Positions 1 through 11,518 of a stretch of DNA of 64,000 nucleotides are shown here, piece after piece. Each line of letters begins with the position of its first letter. Position 1 is the first letter of the stretch. Source of the DNA: Bimuria novae-zelandiae CBS 107.79 (taxonomy: Eukaryota; Ascomycota; Dothideomycetes; Pleosporales; Didymosphaeriaceae); NCBI GenBank assembly GCA_010015655.1, contig ML976656.1, positions 1,654,856-1,718,855 on the forward strand. The letters run 5' to 3'. The notes under the pieces are model-generated. The model was not told the origin of the DNA, did no database searches, and saw nothing but the letters and a program-made list of their open reading frames with translations. A program made the translations under genes and the position numbers.

Positions 1-540
1 CATAAGGGTGGAGGACGGACGCAAGACTGTGAGACTGCCATCTCGGATGCGCCTTCTTTGCCAAACTCGGAAGTAGCGCACCTGAAACGTCTACAACCTC
101 CCTTTCCTGGAACAAACACCACTGTGCCATAGTTTATCACACCTAGATCCCACACGCACACTGGCCCCTCTTCGCGAGGTTGCTACACGCCACTCAGAAC
201 CTCACTCTTCTCTAAAACATTAAGCACACGTTCCAGCCTAGAATATCAGTAATAATAATATGTATATCACTACTACACAGTATTCCATTTTGACGCTATC
301 AGTCAGTGTGATTCAATATCCTACCTTTAAAAATAAACTAATCTATATAGTGCCAGACCCCAATTAAACAAACCTAGCTGGTGGAGTATACTCTCTTCAC
401 TCTTAGAAGAAGCGCAGCTATGCACGAACCAAAAAATATACAGGAGCCAAGCTATTCCAATACGCGAACCTCATCCTCGCGCCCTGATACAGCACCAGAT
501 CTTCCACGTCCGCTCAGCCTGATGCCCCTTTCACGCGTAC
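1..540. other. Left-edge intergenic sequence
   Basis: No gene is supported here. The plus-strand frame from about 381 to 815 runs antisense to the next gene, is rich in Pro/Ser/Thr and looks like a shadow. The stretch at 240-370 is AT-rich with short runs of 'taataataata'. It may include the 3' untranslated region of the minus-strand gene that ends at 541. Confidence 0.4.
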
Positions 541-1314
541 TCAACACCCCATTCCATTACCGCCACCTCGACAACTCGCTGAAAGACGCGCCATCTTTAA
601 AACCCTCCACAACACCCTCTTCCCCTCAAACTTCTGCACCTCCTCCTCCGAAAACATTCCCTTCACTGGCGGCAGAAACCCCCTCCTCCCCCCAGTACCC
701 ATATCCTTTCCAAAAAGGTCCGGAGCCTGCGCATTTGACGGGGTCGGGTCGTTCACTTCGGCCTTTTCCAACTCCAGCTCAAAAAACAACGGCGGATCTC
801 CTGCCTTCTCAATGACGACCTCCGTCTTCAGGACATCTCCCGTGACATAGCAGTTTGTGCCGTTGATTTTCGCCTTCCTCCACTCCACCAAAACCTTAGC
901 ATCCTTGCGCCCGCGAGCAGCGACTTCCGGCTCTTCTGCTTTGGCGGTAGTACACGTCTTCCTACCGATGTACGCGTAGCCTTGCTGCTGTGCTGTCGCG
1001 AGCTTGACGCAGTCGATGCCGATGTGGCGCTTGAGGCGGGGGGCACCTGGGGGGGTGTAGGTGACCGAGATGGAAATGATGGTGGGATCGGCGATATCGG
1101 TGGTGACAGAGTCGTTGTCGTCGCTGTCCGAGATATCGTCGCTGATATCGTAAGGCGAGCCGTACTCGGCGCGTGAGCTTTGCGAAGCGTGATGAGCGCT
1201 TGTGTAAGAGGGTTCCGTCTGGAAGTGCGGCAGGTAGTCGTCTCTGCGTACTGAGCCTCTAGAGAGGCTTTGCTCGGATGGGAACATGGGGCTTAGATTG
1301 GAATCGTAGTCCAT
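541..1314 (-). CDS. Hypothetical protein, 257 aa
   Basis: I do not recognise a family. The reading frame opens further upstream, but its first ATG is at 1314 (MDYDSNLSPM...), so I use that start. The N-terminal third is Ser/Asp-rich and probably disordered (SDSDDNDS). The middle holds beta-rich segments such as IISISVTYTPPGAPRLKRHIGIDCVKLA and FFELELEKAE-like stretches, which suggests a small beta fold (described, not matched). The C-terminus is basic and ends in Cys/Gly. No signal peptide or membrane span is visible. The codon pattern and open length make it more likely coding than the overlapping plus-strand frame. A Ser/Pro-rich minus-strand frame at about 1542-1850 could be an upstream exon, but I could not join it convincingly. 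Confidence 0.55.
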   Translation of the reverse strand: MDYDSNLSPMFPSEQSLSRGSVRRDDYLPHFQTEPSYTSAHHASQSSRAEYGSPYDISDDISDSDDNDSVTTDIADPTIISISVTYTPPGAPRLKRHIGIDCVKLATAQQQGYAYIGRKTCTTAKAEEPEVAARGRKDAKVLVEWRKAKINGTNCYVTGDVLKTEVVIEKAGDPPLFFELELEKAEVNDPTPSNAQAPDLFGKDMGTGGRRGFLPPVKGMFSEEEVQKFEGKRVLWRVLKMARLSASCRGGGNGMGC

Positions 1315-2480
1315 TGCGTGCAAAGCCAAGTAGGACTAGACAGCTGTGAGGGTATGCGCCTGGGTGAGGTTTCAGTCCTCGGAAACTAGAAGCTCCAACT
1401 TTTTCTTTGCCTAGGGCGTGGAAGAATCTTGCGCGCTCGATACGAATGCTGACGTCGAAAAAGGTGCGATGCAAAGAGCCAACGATCAAAGCTCTGCACC
1501 TTTATAAAGATAACGATAGGCCGAGAAGAAAAGACGGGGTCCTAGGCGGAAAACTTTCGCTGGACGAATGGGATTATCAACTGCGGTACGACTACCACCC
1601 AAACTCCGGTAAAGATACTTTGATGAGAAGACGTCGGCTGGTCTGTCCGTCCGTTGGAGGGCTGCGGCGAAGAGACACCTGGGCTTCGGCGCGCTGAGAG
1701 GTTATCGACGATTGATAGGCCGTCGTTGCCATGCTTGGATTGGAAGCTACGCTTTGAGGGCGCTCTTGTCGGTCGTGAACCGCCTGATGCCGAAGACGCA
1801 GGAGAGATCGCACGTGCAACTGCCATCGCAAAGTTCTCGGAACGTTCCGTATTCGTGTTCTGCACTCGATATTTCCTGTAATCATTTGCGTGCTGTTGGT
1901 ATTCGAGTGGCGCTCCGCGATCGTAGGTATTGTATCCTTAGTTGATATCCTGAGCACCTGTGAGTCAAGCACGGTAAAACCAACCAGGGGTGGGTCGCAA
2001 CCATGGCAAGAGCGACTTAACGAAATACAAGAATAAAAGTCTTTGAAAGCAGTGCTGCGAAGAAAAACAGCATGTGATTTGAGAGAGAAACTGTATTTAC
2101 TGTAATCAGTGCCTAATAAATTTTACCGAAATCCAGACCAAACCAGGGACCGCATGGTCACAGTGCTTCGACCGCGACGAGGCTCGCAGAACGCCAGCAC
2201 ATACCAAAAACCTTGGAACGATAACAGGACTCTTCGCGCCATGACCCATTGAGCTGCTGAAAAACAATGGCCAATTTGACTGATACCATGTTGCGCCACA
2301 AATGCCGAAAGGTGGAGTGAACGAACAACGCTGAAGCGCATAGAGCAGACCGTAAACCACAACCATGGTATGCCGACTCCGCCGCTGATACGCGAATGAT
2401 CGAAAGTGTTTGCAAGTGATCGAAACGCCGGAAAGAAATCCCGTTGTATGCTCCCAATTTCCCTATCCATAAGCATTTTC
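1315..2480. other. Intergenic region with unsupported overlapping frames
   Basis: Several overlapping frames on both strands lie between 1400 and 2480, none with a recognisable domain. The best is a Ser/Pro/Arg-rich minus-strand frame around 1542-1850, open but lacking an ATG at its start. It could be 5' exon sequence of the gene ending at 541, since a GTATCT donor-like site is nearby. The part next to 2480 is presumably the 3' flank of the MFS gene. Confidence 0.3.
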
Positions 2481-4444
2481 CTAGGGCTCCCAAGACTGCC
2501 GTGGCTGATTAATGGTGCCGTAGCCTTGCTGTGGCTCATCTTCTTCAAGCAAGCTCTCCATGATGCTGTCTGCTTCAGTATTCGTAACAGTGAGTGCATC
2601 TTCGTCCTGCAGCTTCGTCTGCATGCGACGTGTCTGCACGGTCACGTAAGTGACCAGCGCCACACCGACAATGAACGCAGCCACTGCCAAGAAGATATTG
2701 ACTGGAACCGGATTGCCGTGGAAAACAGTCTTCGTCAAAGCCACGATACCTGTTTGTGAAAGGTTGATGACACCAGAGAAGCAGATGATGGTCCCGTAGA
2801 CGCGCCCAAAGGTAGCGAAGCCGAAGACCTTGGTGGCGTAGTCGGACATGGCGGAATAGTACAGTGGTCGAAGGGCAACGAACAGGATGACGTTAACATA
2901 ACCTGCCCACAGTGCAGCGATCGAACCCACGATACCGATAACGGTGATGATGACTAGGATCAAAAGCAGCACACCCGGGACGCTCACGTTGTCGAGTAGA
3001 ATGCCGAGGAACGGTGTGCTGATAACACCACCGATGGGAAGGGCCCAGTCGAAAAAGTCGTTGATGCGAGAAGCAAGCTCAATAGAACCCAGCATGTAAA
3101 AGTACTGCTCCCGAACAGTAGCGATGAAGTAATTCATGCGAATCATCTGTAAGACAGTGAGGAGCGTGAGAAGATAGAACCAAGGTGTCAGCATCTGCTC
3201 TTTCGCAGGCTTGTTGTGCAAAGCACCCCATACACCAGCGGCATCCTGCCGGTGTTCTTCCCACTTTTCGCGCCTCCTTCGCCTATCAGGAGAGCCGACA
3301 AGCTTGTCAAGCTTTTTCTGTCGGTTTTTGCGCCTAGTGCTCCGTATCTTGCGTCGTCTCCAGACCTCGTCATCGGGTAGTTCATCGTCAGAGTCGTGAA
3401 CGTCTCGCATGGGATCTTCGGCGTGCTCTATTTTCATTTGCAGTTGGCCCGGGGTCTTGTAGCTTTCAGATGGCAAGAAGGTTAACTGGCATATCAAGAT
3501 GGCTAGAGGAACAGCCAAGTAGGCGAGGAAAAAGTGCTGCGGCTTGAAAGTGCGGTCCGTGACGTCGTAAATCAGCCGGGCGATTAGAAACACAGCGGCT
3601 GAAGCATCGAAAGCACCCGTTACTAATGCGACTAGGACGCATCAGTTCTGGATGCGAATGAGGTGTTTCAGGGCACTTGGTTGACTTACCGATAGTGCCA
3701 GCATATTTGGGAAAGGCATTCGCAATCTGGAAAGAAGGCAGAAAGATGAAGTTACCCCCTAACGCAAGGAAGAAATTACCGATCGTGTACCCATCAAAAT
3801 CATCAATCTGGAAAGCAAGGCTCATGAAGATGCTGCCGACAGCGAGACAGGCGGATCCTAAAAGAAAGCATACTTTCGGACCATATCGATCGAGCATCCC
3901 ACCCACTGGTAGCGCGGAGAGGTTTGCAGTGGTGGAAGCAAGCGAGAAGAAAAAGTTGAGTCTGAGGTCCTGTTCAAAGCATACTTCGACGCCCTTTTCC
4001 AGCTCTTCCGGTGTGCATAGGTCCTGGTAAACACCTTCCTGGATGAGAATAGGCTTGAGTGCAGCAAATCCGAAGACAATGCCGCTTGCGAACCAACATG
4101 CCAGCACTGTCACGATTACCTGGGCTGGTTCACGAGTCAGTGACAACCTCGGATGACAGTTCGGGAATGTTGTACGAACCAACGCGCTTCGTTGTAGAGA
4201 CGGTGTACTGTGTGACGCCCCCACCGTACTCTTCAATTGTATCTTCCGGCGGCTTCAGATAATCGTAACTCGCAAGGCGCCGGACTGCTTTTGAGCCATC
4301 AAAACCGCTGCCGAGGGAAAGGCGACGTTCGCGGTCGGAACGCGCAATGGACTCTGCTCGCTCTAGCGGGGGAAGAAAGAGATCGACCAATGCCTCCTCT
4401 CGATCTTGTCCTTCCAACTGGGAGACATGCTGCACGAGAGACAT
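2481..4444 (-). CDS. FMP42: MFS transporter, Fmp42/SLC43-like
   Basis: A major facilitator superfamily membrane protein related to yeast Fmp42 and the animal SLC43 (LAT3-type) amino-acid transporters. Substrate is not deducible from sequence. Three exons are proposed: 4180-4444, 3690-4124 and 2481-3622, giving 1842 bp and 613 aa. Intron 1 is 4125-4179 (GTTCGT donor, CAG acceptor) and intron 2 is 3623-3689 (GTAAGT/TTAG). The second junction restores the motif TIVTGAFDASAAVFL, which is typical of the SLC43 group and fixes the splice. Features in order: a soluble N-terminus of about 90 residues, six membrane spans (first near ACWFASGIVFGFAALKP, loop GGMLDRYGPK), a long basic central loop (RRRKIRSTRRKNRQKK), six more spans, and an acidic tail. 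The exact 3' edge of intron 1 has alternatives a few bases away. Confidence 0.85.
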
Positions 4445-5402
4445 GTGAGCTCAGCAGCAAAAGAAGGGAGGCTGGGCAGAGTGAGAGGTGAAGTTGTCGC
4501 AGAATTTGAGGAAGAGACGGTGAGAGGGGGAATTATAGTAATATTATTCAAGTAAGGAACCTGGCAGAGATCCTGGTTGGTCCGAGCAAGTGTTAGTTCC
4601 GATTTCGGTCACACGCGCACAGTTGAAGAAATTACCGTAGACGCAGCTTGCGTGGCCAGCGCTTGTGATGGCCGCTTGTACTTTCTGTAGTACTGCTGCC
4701 GTGTTCCAGCGCGGCGGCGAGCCGTTGCGTTGCCTACGTCCTCTCGATGATTCTCGAAAGTTGTGCGCGGGACGCCACCCTTCCGAACGTGGCCTGAGTA
4801 TTCTAAAAAGCGAAAGCATTGGCCAATCGCAGCCGGGCCAACCACAAGGTGCATCGCCGATCGTGCTCCAACATGGACTTCGCGCGACCCGTATCTTTAT
4901 CTCCAGTGCATGCATTCGACAGTAAGCAGTTAATTCGATCCAACGCCGTGTAAAGCACCACAGACATGGTACTGCAGCAAGCACATGCATCGTGCTGATA
5001 ACGCAGACTTTTCACGATAAGGTCCGCGGCGCCGGTAGCAAATCAGAGGAAGGGGCACGAACTAGTGTTTCCGAGCGGTCGTGACAGAAGACTTGTAAAA
5101 TGTGGAGCAAGAGGTAGACAGTGTTGAAAGTTGACATTGTGGGCGTGAAGGAACCCATAGGGTGAAGTATTCCATTGCTAGCCGTTATCAGATTCCACTG
5201 TTCATCCTTCAAGAGACCAGGCACATCATCGCCAGAGTCGCTGCATTTCGCACTCACAACTTCAATAAAAGCAACCACCATTCTCAGGCGACTTGTATTT
5301 CACGATCATCATGAATGACAGCTGGTTCAAAAGTCGCGCGCCGGAGGGCGAGTGCCGCATTTCCAAACAAACTCGACAACGCAGGAATAACACTAGTATA
5401 AC
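4445..5402. promoter_or_regulatory. Divergent promoter region
   Basis: About 960 bp lie between the start of the minus-strand Fmp42-like gene and the plus-strand 585-aa gene, so both promoters must be here. Overlapping frames on both strands have no domain and no good start context. No specific control element could be identified. Confidence 0.4.
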
Positions 5403-7160
5403 ATGGCTTTTTTCAAACAGTTGTTACAGGTAAATGATAAGCCGCCGGATCCCCAACAGGCTCACAAGCAGGAGCGAGCAGCTGCGCAGAATTTATCGAC
5501 AGGCGCACGCGGATCACATATTACGTTGAGTAGGATAAGGCAGGCTTTGGTAGATCTCGAGGAGGACGACGACCCATACAACCCAGGCATAGAACATCCT
5601 CTAACGTACGATCCTGGACCACCACCCTTTGACATTGCTCCCAATGCAAGCTCGGCTGAAGAGATACTGCAAGCGACTAGGAAGTATTTGGATGCTGAGA
5701 TAATGAAAGAGCAGGACCAGGTGGACTGGAAACCAGAGTACAAGTTCGAGAAGGTGGTCCTGCACCCCAAGGGGAACGAACTTCCACTGTTCAGCTCAAG
5801 AAAGGAGTTTAGTAATGTTAGCCACGCAGGCGACCTTACGATACCCGTGAAGAAGTTAGGTATGGCTGTGGACAGAGCGGTGCTGAAGCGTATACAGGCT
5901 GGCTTGGGGCCGCGGCCGTCCAAGATCGACGATCTGATAGAGAGACTGCGTCTCGAGCCCAAGACTCATTCAGAATTAGATGAGCCACCAGACGTTGAGG
6001 AGACGTACGCTGAGCTTCTGGCCGTGCTCCAAGCATGGAACATGCGTGTTGGGAAGGCTTCTGATTCCGCTCATGGACGTAAAGGCCTTGTCGATGCTCT
6101 CGAAGCACGGTGCCAAGTGATCCATGAGACCGAAACTCATGATCAGGATGACATTCTTCTCGAGGGACAATGTGGGCACTTGCGCCAAGCTCTGCATACA
6201 TTCCGGCCTGAGTTGAAATATTTCCAAAACCAGGATGTTTTCGACCAACTAGTCATCATGTTGGCGAACCAGGGCACCAGGACTCCTGGAGTCGACGATG
6301 AACTCAAGGACGCCATCATCAAGACACTCTTTCGAGAGTATCGATGTAGGTTATACTTCAGCGAGGAGCACACTGCCAGGAGAATTCGACTAGATGCAGA
6401 AATCGCACGGGCGCGACTTCAGGGGGACAGCACAGAGGAAGGAGATTTGGTGAAAGAGCGCAGAATGCTGGACAAGGAAAGCTGCAACCAGGCATCAGAA
6501 CAAGTACGGTCGGTGATTAGGTCTGCACAGAAGGCACTCTATGGCAATATGTTGGAGGCGCTGCAACTGTTAACGGAACAGCAAGCAGGTCAGAAATGGG
6601 CGGCGTGTGAGATGACCAAAGCCCCGGCCTCCGTGCTTGCGCAGAGCTGCATCGACAACGCGAACGAGATGGGCAACATGCTTCAAGATTGGGATCTGAA
6701 TGTCGAGGATACTGTGAAGGCTGCGATCCGCGAGCTGCAAAGGATGCACCGATTGGATGCGGATAATCGTCGGCAGGCGAAGAAGCTGGCAGGTCTCGAT
6801 GTATCCAGGGCGGAGAGGAAAGCGGTAATGGCGCGAAGGCGAAAGGACTATAGGACGCCGTTGATTATGAAAGAGGTACAGGATCAAAGCTCGCAGGTAC
6901 AAGTGTTGTCACGGCGCGTCCTGGAGCGTATGGAGAGCTTGGAAAGCTCTCTGAATTGCGTCCTGGAAGTGGCCGGTAACAGCTACCGTGCGCATGATAC
7001 GTTGATGTCAAGGATGGATGAGGATGATCCGTACTGTACGGCGCAGGCTGCGTGCGAGTATACGGTGAAAGGGTCCGACGATGCAAAAGTGCAAGTGGAA
7101 GGAGCGACCGTTGCGAAGGAAACCGCGACTGGCATCGTTGATGAGCAGAACGGTTGGTAA
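5403..7160 (+). CDS. Hypothetical helical protein, 585 aa
   Basis: A single long uninterrupted frame from ATG at 5403 (MAFFKQLLQVNDKPPDPQ). I do not recognise a family. It is charged, with many Glu/Lys/Arg/Gln residues. Helical, coiled-coil-like stretches lie around residues 300-420 (EEHTARRIRLDAEIARARLQ and following) and 480-560 (RAERKAVMARRRKDY, then SRRVLERMESLESSL). The N-terminus is Pro-rich and probably flexible. There is no signal peptide or transmembrane segment, so an intracellular structural or complex-forming role is a guess only. GC-normal codon use and complete absence of internal stops over 1.76 kb support a real gene. Confidence 0.75.
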   Translation: MAFFKQLLQVNDKPPDPQQAHKQERAAAQNLSTGARGSHITLSRIRQALVDLEEDDDPYNPGIEHPLTYDPGPPPFDIAPNASSAEEILQATRKYLDAEIMKEQDQVDWKPEYKFEKVVLHPKGNELPLFSSRKEFSNVSHAGDLTIPVKKLGMAVDRAVLKRIQAGLGPRPSKIDDLIERLRLEPKTHSELDEPPDVEETYAELLAVLQAWNMRVGKASDSAHGRKGLVDALEARCQVIHETETHDQDDILLEGQCGHLRQALHTFRPELKYFQNQDVFDQLVIMLANQGTRTPGVDDELKDAIIKTLFREYRCRLYFSEEHTARRIRLDAEIARARLQGDSTEEGDLVKERRMLDKESCNQASEQVRSVIRSAQKALYGNMLEALQLLTEQQAGQKWAACEMTKAPASVLAQSCIDNANEMGNMLQDWDLNVEDTVKAAIRELQRMHRLDADNRRQAKKLAGLDVSRAERKAVMARRRKDYRTPLIMKEVQDQSSQVQVLSRRVLERMESLESSLNCVLEVAGNSYRAHDTLMSRMDEDDPYCTAQAACEYTVKGSDDAKVQVEGATVAKETATGIVDEQNGW

Positions 7161-7885
7161 CTTGATCTTAGTCTGTATGTTGCACGTGGTAGGTGGACAA
7201 CGATCTCTGCAGTTGCAACAACCTTGGAAGCCTCGTGTGCACGTGTGCAGAGCCGCAGTCGTCATTGGTTTCGTAATGTTGGCTTGAGGTACATGTTACT
7301 GGTGGGAGCAGCAGTTACGACCCTTCATGTCTTCCAGTCCTGCGAGGACAGCCATGGATAAGTTCTTGGATGATATCAATTGAATGCACCAGCAAGGCTC
7401 GATGCATCGCGATGAGTTCCTTTTAGCGCTGTGCGACGGAGCACGCACTCGCAGCGACGACACTGTTGGCCGGGGCCCGGTCCCTCCGTGCAGGGGCGTC
7501 TTTTCCATTGTTCGGTCCCAGGATGCTGTTCCAAGCTGCGTGTGGCAATCAACCATCTTTTTTAAATATTTTAAACACATCTCGACGACAAGAATAACAG
7601 TGGTGGTACATGTTTTTCCACCGCTATTGGATGGGCCGGTTGCCCGCCGGAATCAATGGCTTTGTCGTATTGCCTTAAATGTGGATGGTTCACGCTGGGC
7701 AGGACTGGCTTGTCCGGCTATCGGGAGTAAACGGCATCAACAGAAGAGGCTAGGGCCAAGTGAGCAACTTTTCAGCAACCTCGCCATATCTACTTCCGCC
7801 CGTCCACTGCAGCGCCATCAGTCCTCCATCCACAACCTTCCTCTCCACTCAGTTTTCCCTTTTCCATCTCGCGCCCGTCGTCACA
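7161..7885. promoter_or_regulatory. Upstream region of the phosphate carrier gene
   Basis: No gene is supported. The last 130 bp before the start at 7886 are rich in pyrimidines (runs such as 'cttcctctccactcag'), as is common in highly expressed fungal genes. The start codon context is CACAATGG. The longer plus-strand frame from 7384 overlaps the carrier in another frame and is a shadow. Confidence 0.4.
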
Positions 7886-9066
7886 ATGGCTGCCCAGGCC
7901 CCCGCCTCGTCTACCGGCTCTGCGAAGCTCGATGCCGTCAAGGCCACTGTTGCGGCCGCCGACCCAACAACACCCCAGGGCTTCGGCCTCTACGGGCGCT
8001 TTGCCTTTGCCGGTGCCGTCTGCTGCGCCGTAACCCACGGTGGCTTCACTCCCGTCGATGTGTACGTTTTGCGCGCCTGCGACGCGCCTCGGCGAGCGCC
8101 AATGGCGGCCGTCGGGGTTGCGCCATGCTTCTACGAAGAGTGACCAACTAACCTGTCCGCAGCGTCAAGACCAGGATACAACTCGACCCCGTGACCTACA
8201 ACAAGGGCTTCATCGGCGGCTTCAGGCAGGTCGTCGCTAACGAGGGTGCCGGCGCGCTCTTGACTGGCTTCGGTCCTACCTTCGCCGGTTACTTCCTCCA
8301 GGGCGCCTTCAAGTTCGGAGGATACGAGTTCTTCAAACAGCAGTGCATTAACCAGTTCGGCTACGAGACTGCCTCCAACAACCGCACCGCCGTCTATCTT
8401 GCGTCCGCTGCCGCCGCCGAGTTCTTCGCCGACATTGCGCTCTGCCCGCTCGAGGCCACCCGTATCCGTCTCGTCTCGCAGCCCACCTTCGCCAGCGGTC
8501 TCGTTGGTGGTTTCTCCAAGATCCTGAAGCAGGAGGGTGTCGGTGCTTTTTACTCTGGCTTCGGCCCCATCCTGTTCAAGCAGTATGTGACATCATCGGT
8601 CTAAGAGGAACCAAATTTCTGACATAGTCTAGGGTCCCCTACACCATGGCCAAGTTCGTCGTCTTCGAGAAGGTCTCTGAGATTATCTACCGCTCCATCG
8701 ACAAGAGCAAGGCCTCCAGCGGCATGCAGACCACCATCAACCTGGGCTCTGGTCTTGTCGCCGGTTTCGCCGCCGCCATCATCTCCCAGCCCGCCGACAC
8801 CATGCTTTCCAAGATCAACAAGACCCAGGGTCTCCCTGGAGAGGGCACCGTCTCCCGTCTCGTGAAGATTGCCGGTGAGCTCGGTCTCCGCGGCTCCTTC
8901 AGCGGTATTGGCGCCCGTCTGATCATGGTTGGTGGTATCACCGCCGGACAGTTCGCCATCTACGGTGACATCAAGAAGGTAGGCAATCTTGACATAGATG
9001 TAATTTGACTTGTGCTAACTCTGCCAGGCGTTGGGCGCGACCGGCGGTGTCGAGATCGCGAAATAA
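7886..9066 (+). CDS. MIR1: Mitochondrial phosphate carrier
   Basis: An inner mitochondrial membrane carrier of the SLC25 family that imports inorganic phosphate into the matrix for ATP synthesis. Four exons: 7886-8061, 8163-8582, 8633-8978 and 9028-9066, totalling 981 bp and 326 aa. Introns are 8062-8162 (GTACGT/GCAG), 8583-8632 (GTATGT/CTAG) and 8979-9027 (GTAGGC/CCAG), and all junctions keep frame. The three carrier signatures are visible: PVDVVKTRIQ at the first splice junction, [14 protein letters not shown] in the second repeat and [13 protein letters not shown] in the third. The first repeat contains [21 protein letters not shown], a typical phosphate carrier segment. Strong codon bias and the short pyrimidine-rich leader suggest high expression. 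It runs convergently toward the amylase gene, about 440 bp away. Confidence 0.95.
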
Positions 9067-9506
9067 GCGATTGACGTAGTGGACGAGGGGGAGCGATGAT
9101 ACCAAGACAGCCAGGAAGCTTTTTCGCAGGCTTCGGAACCACGTCAAAAGTAATGATCTGTCTTTGTACCTTTTCTTGCATATGGTTGCATGGGATTTTC
9201 TTGCTAGGTTCATTGTGTTTGCGTTTATTTGCAGTCATAGATTTTCTGCGCTACCGCTAGACGACGGACAAGCGGGATTTGTAACAGTACGAGCAGTTGA
9301 GAAACTAGCTGCACAATAGATGGAACTCTTAATGTCGACACAATTCCACTCTTGCATGGTGAGCCGAGTTTTCTCAGGGCACTTTAGCGCGAAATGAGAT
9401 CTTCAGGTATATTTTCATCTAATCTCCCGATCTCGGGGCTCTAATATTGCCAGGTATCTCAACACAAATGACCAATTCCTCCCGTATCCAAAATGAAGCC
9501 AGACGA
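9067..9506. other. Convergent intergenic region
   Basis: 440 bp between the 3' ends of the phosphate carrier (+) and alpha-amylase (-). It should hold both 3' untranslated regions and terminators. No coding signal is seen. Confidence 0.4.
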
Positions 9507-11085
9507 TTACTTCCCGTAGATGTTCGAATCAAAGTCGGTCGGAAACTGGTCCCTGCCCTCAGCATCCTTATTGACCCAAACACCAACGCTCACACCGGGG
9601 CAATTGAACAATCCGTACCCCTCGTCGTCGATGACAACCTCGCCCTCCTCCCACCCCAGCACATCCGTCCACCTCTCTCCTTTGTGCTCCTCGCCCACAG
9701 CCATCCTTATCTCTCCAGGGCCCTTGTTACTCATCACGACGGCTAGCCCCGCCGGGTGATCCCACGTGCCTCTCCGCACCCATCCAATGCAATTCGCATC
9801 GTTCCAGTAGTCCTCCTGGCTACCATACGAATACAGCTTCCGCGCGAGCACCAAGTCCGCGAGCTTGCCGCCACACGACGGTGGCTCCGCATGCTCGCCC
9901 TGCATACCGTACAAATCGCCATAGAACACGCACGGATACCCCTCGCTCCGGAGCAGTATAAAGGCATACGCGAGGGGCTTGAAAAAACCCTCGATGGGCG
10001 TCGCGACCGTCTGCCCGGGCTGCGTATCATGATTCATAACGACGGTGACGGCCTTTTCTGGGATTTTCTGCACAAGCGTCCCGTCGAATACGCCGCGCAG
10101 ATCCGCGGCCTCGGTTGTGCTGAGCCGGCTGAAATTATACACGAGCGGCGCGTCGTACAGGCAGAACTTGTGGTGCATGGCATCCAGCCAGGGGAGCATT
10201 TCATCCACATTGCCCGTCCAGAACTCCCCGACGATGAAGATGTCGTGCCCGCAGGCGTCGCGCAGGGTATCGATCCACTCGTTTGTGAAGCGCTCGCTGA
10301 AGTGCTGGACTGCGTCGAGGCGGAAGCCAGAGAGGCCTACTTCGCGCACGATCCAGGGGCCCCAGGCTTTGACGTCGGCCGCGACGGACGGGTGCGAGTA
10401 GTCGATGTCCGCGAACATCATGTAGTCCGCGTTGCCCTGCTCGTCGGCGACGCTCTGTGACCACCCCTTGTTGTCGCCGAGGATCTTGTAGATGGCTTTT
10501 TTCTCGTTGGCCTGGTTGTAGTCTGTGCCGGAGAAGTGCTCCCAGTGGTACTTCATTTCACTATACTTCTCCCCGCGGCCGGGGAAGTCGAAGCCAAGCC
10601 AGCCTTCTATCTCGTACGGCTCGGAAGCCTCCTTGTTACGGTCGTCAGCGTCGACTTCTACGACGTGGCATTTTTCCGTGTGGTCGGCGCCTGCTTTGTG
10701 GTTGAGGACTGCGTCCCAGTGCAGCTGTACGCCTTTCTCCTTGGCCAGCGCGCTGAGTTCGAGAAGCTCTTCTTTGGTGCCCCATTTTGTGGCGCGGGTC
10801 CCTTTTTGCTCGAATTCGCCGAGGTCGTAGATGTCGTAGATGTCGTAGCCGTTGCCTTCGGGGGACGCGGCTTTACAGCCCGGAGGCAGCCAGAGGGCGG
10901 TGAGACCGACGGCGGAGAGCGAGGGAAGGGCCTTAGTTAGGCGCTTCCAGTGGGCTTTATCGGCGGGGACGTTCCATTCGAAGGCTTGGAAGAGGGTCGC
11001 GTTTTGGGGGGTGGGTTGGCGGTCTGGCCAATATGTAAGCGTTCATATTCCTGCCGGAGCTCGCATTCTTACCTTCTTCCCCCAT
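9507..11085 (-). CDS. Intracellular alpha-amylase, GH13
   Basis: A glycoside hydrolase family 13 alpha-amylase that would cleave alpha-1,4-glucan. A 13-bp first exon (11073-11085, MGEE) and one intron (11024-11072, GTAAGA donor, CCAG acceptor) join to exon 9507-11023, giving 1530 bp and 509 aa. The short first exon matters because there is no ATG in the long frame before residue about 160. Catalytic regions are all present in order: WDAVLNHKAG (region I), GFRLDAVQHF with the nucleophile Asp (region II), FIVGEFW with the acid/base Glu (region III) and VVMNHDTQ (region IV). There is no signal peptide, so it resembles the cytosolic fungal GH13_5 type. The N-terminus begins with TLFQAFEWNVPADK, usual for this group. 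It is well preserved although a transposon sits less than 300 bp upstream. Confidence 0.93.
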
Positions 11086-11356
11086 TGTGATGAACTGGGA
11101 TATTCAAAGGTCTATATGATTAAGGCTGGGGTGTGATAATAATGGTATTGACCTCGCACTTGCGGAGTGCCGAAGCTATAAGCGCGTCCGGCGACGTTTG
11201 CTCCGTCATTGTGAAGGGATCCATTAGATATGCCCCTGCATTTCGTACGTGTTAAGCAGGTTTGTCCGCGGCGCTTCGCCTGCAGGTCAGGTTTGTGGGT
11301 TGTAATGGAGGTGGTTTTGTTGCTCAACCTTGTGGTGGATGACGTAGGTGGACATA

Positions 11357-11398
11357 CCGTTCCTTGGCAGTCAATGCGCGCAGTCAGTCAACGCGCGC
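11357..11398. repeat. Left terminal inverted repeat of Fot-type element
   Basis: 42 bp that match the reverse complement of 13446-13487 at 38 positions. The inner part contains GCGCGCAGTCAGTCAACGCG. Confidence 0.9.
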
Positions 11399-11518
11399 CC
11401 TCCGCATCTCCGCGCCGCCAACAAAATATAGTATAGAGCTCTCTACAATAGTTTTTATTGCAGGATTTTTTGGTGTTGAGTGCGACTGAGTATATTGAAT
11501 ATGGCCAGCTTGTAGTAT

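Noticed and set aside
381..815. Plus-strand 144-aa frame
   Set aside because: Antisense to the minus-strand gene at 541-1314, low-complexity Pro/Ser, no domain.
7384..8151. Plus-strand 255-aa frame over the phosphate carrier start
   Set aside because: Different frame from the carrier, runs through its first intron; Arg/Cys-rich shadow of GC-rich coding DNA.
9756..10460. Plus-strand 234-aa frame inside the amylase gene
   Set aside because: Antisense shadow; the minus-strand frame has all four GH13 catalytic motifs.
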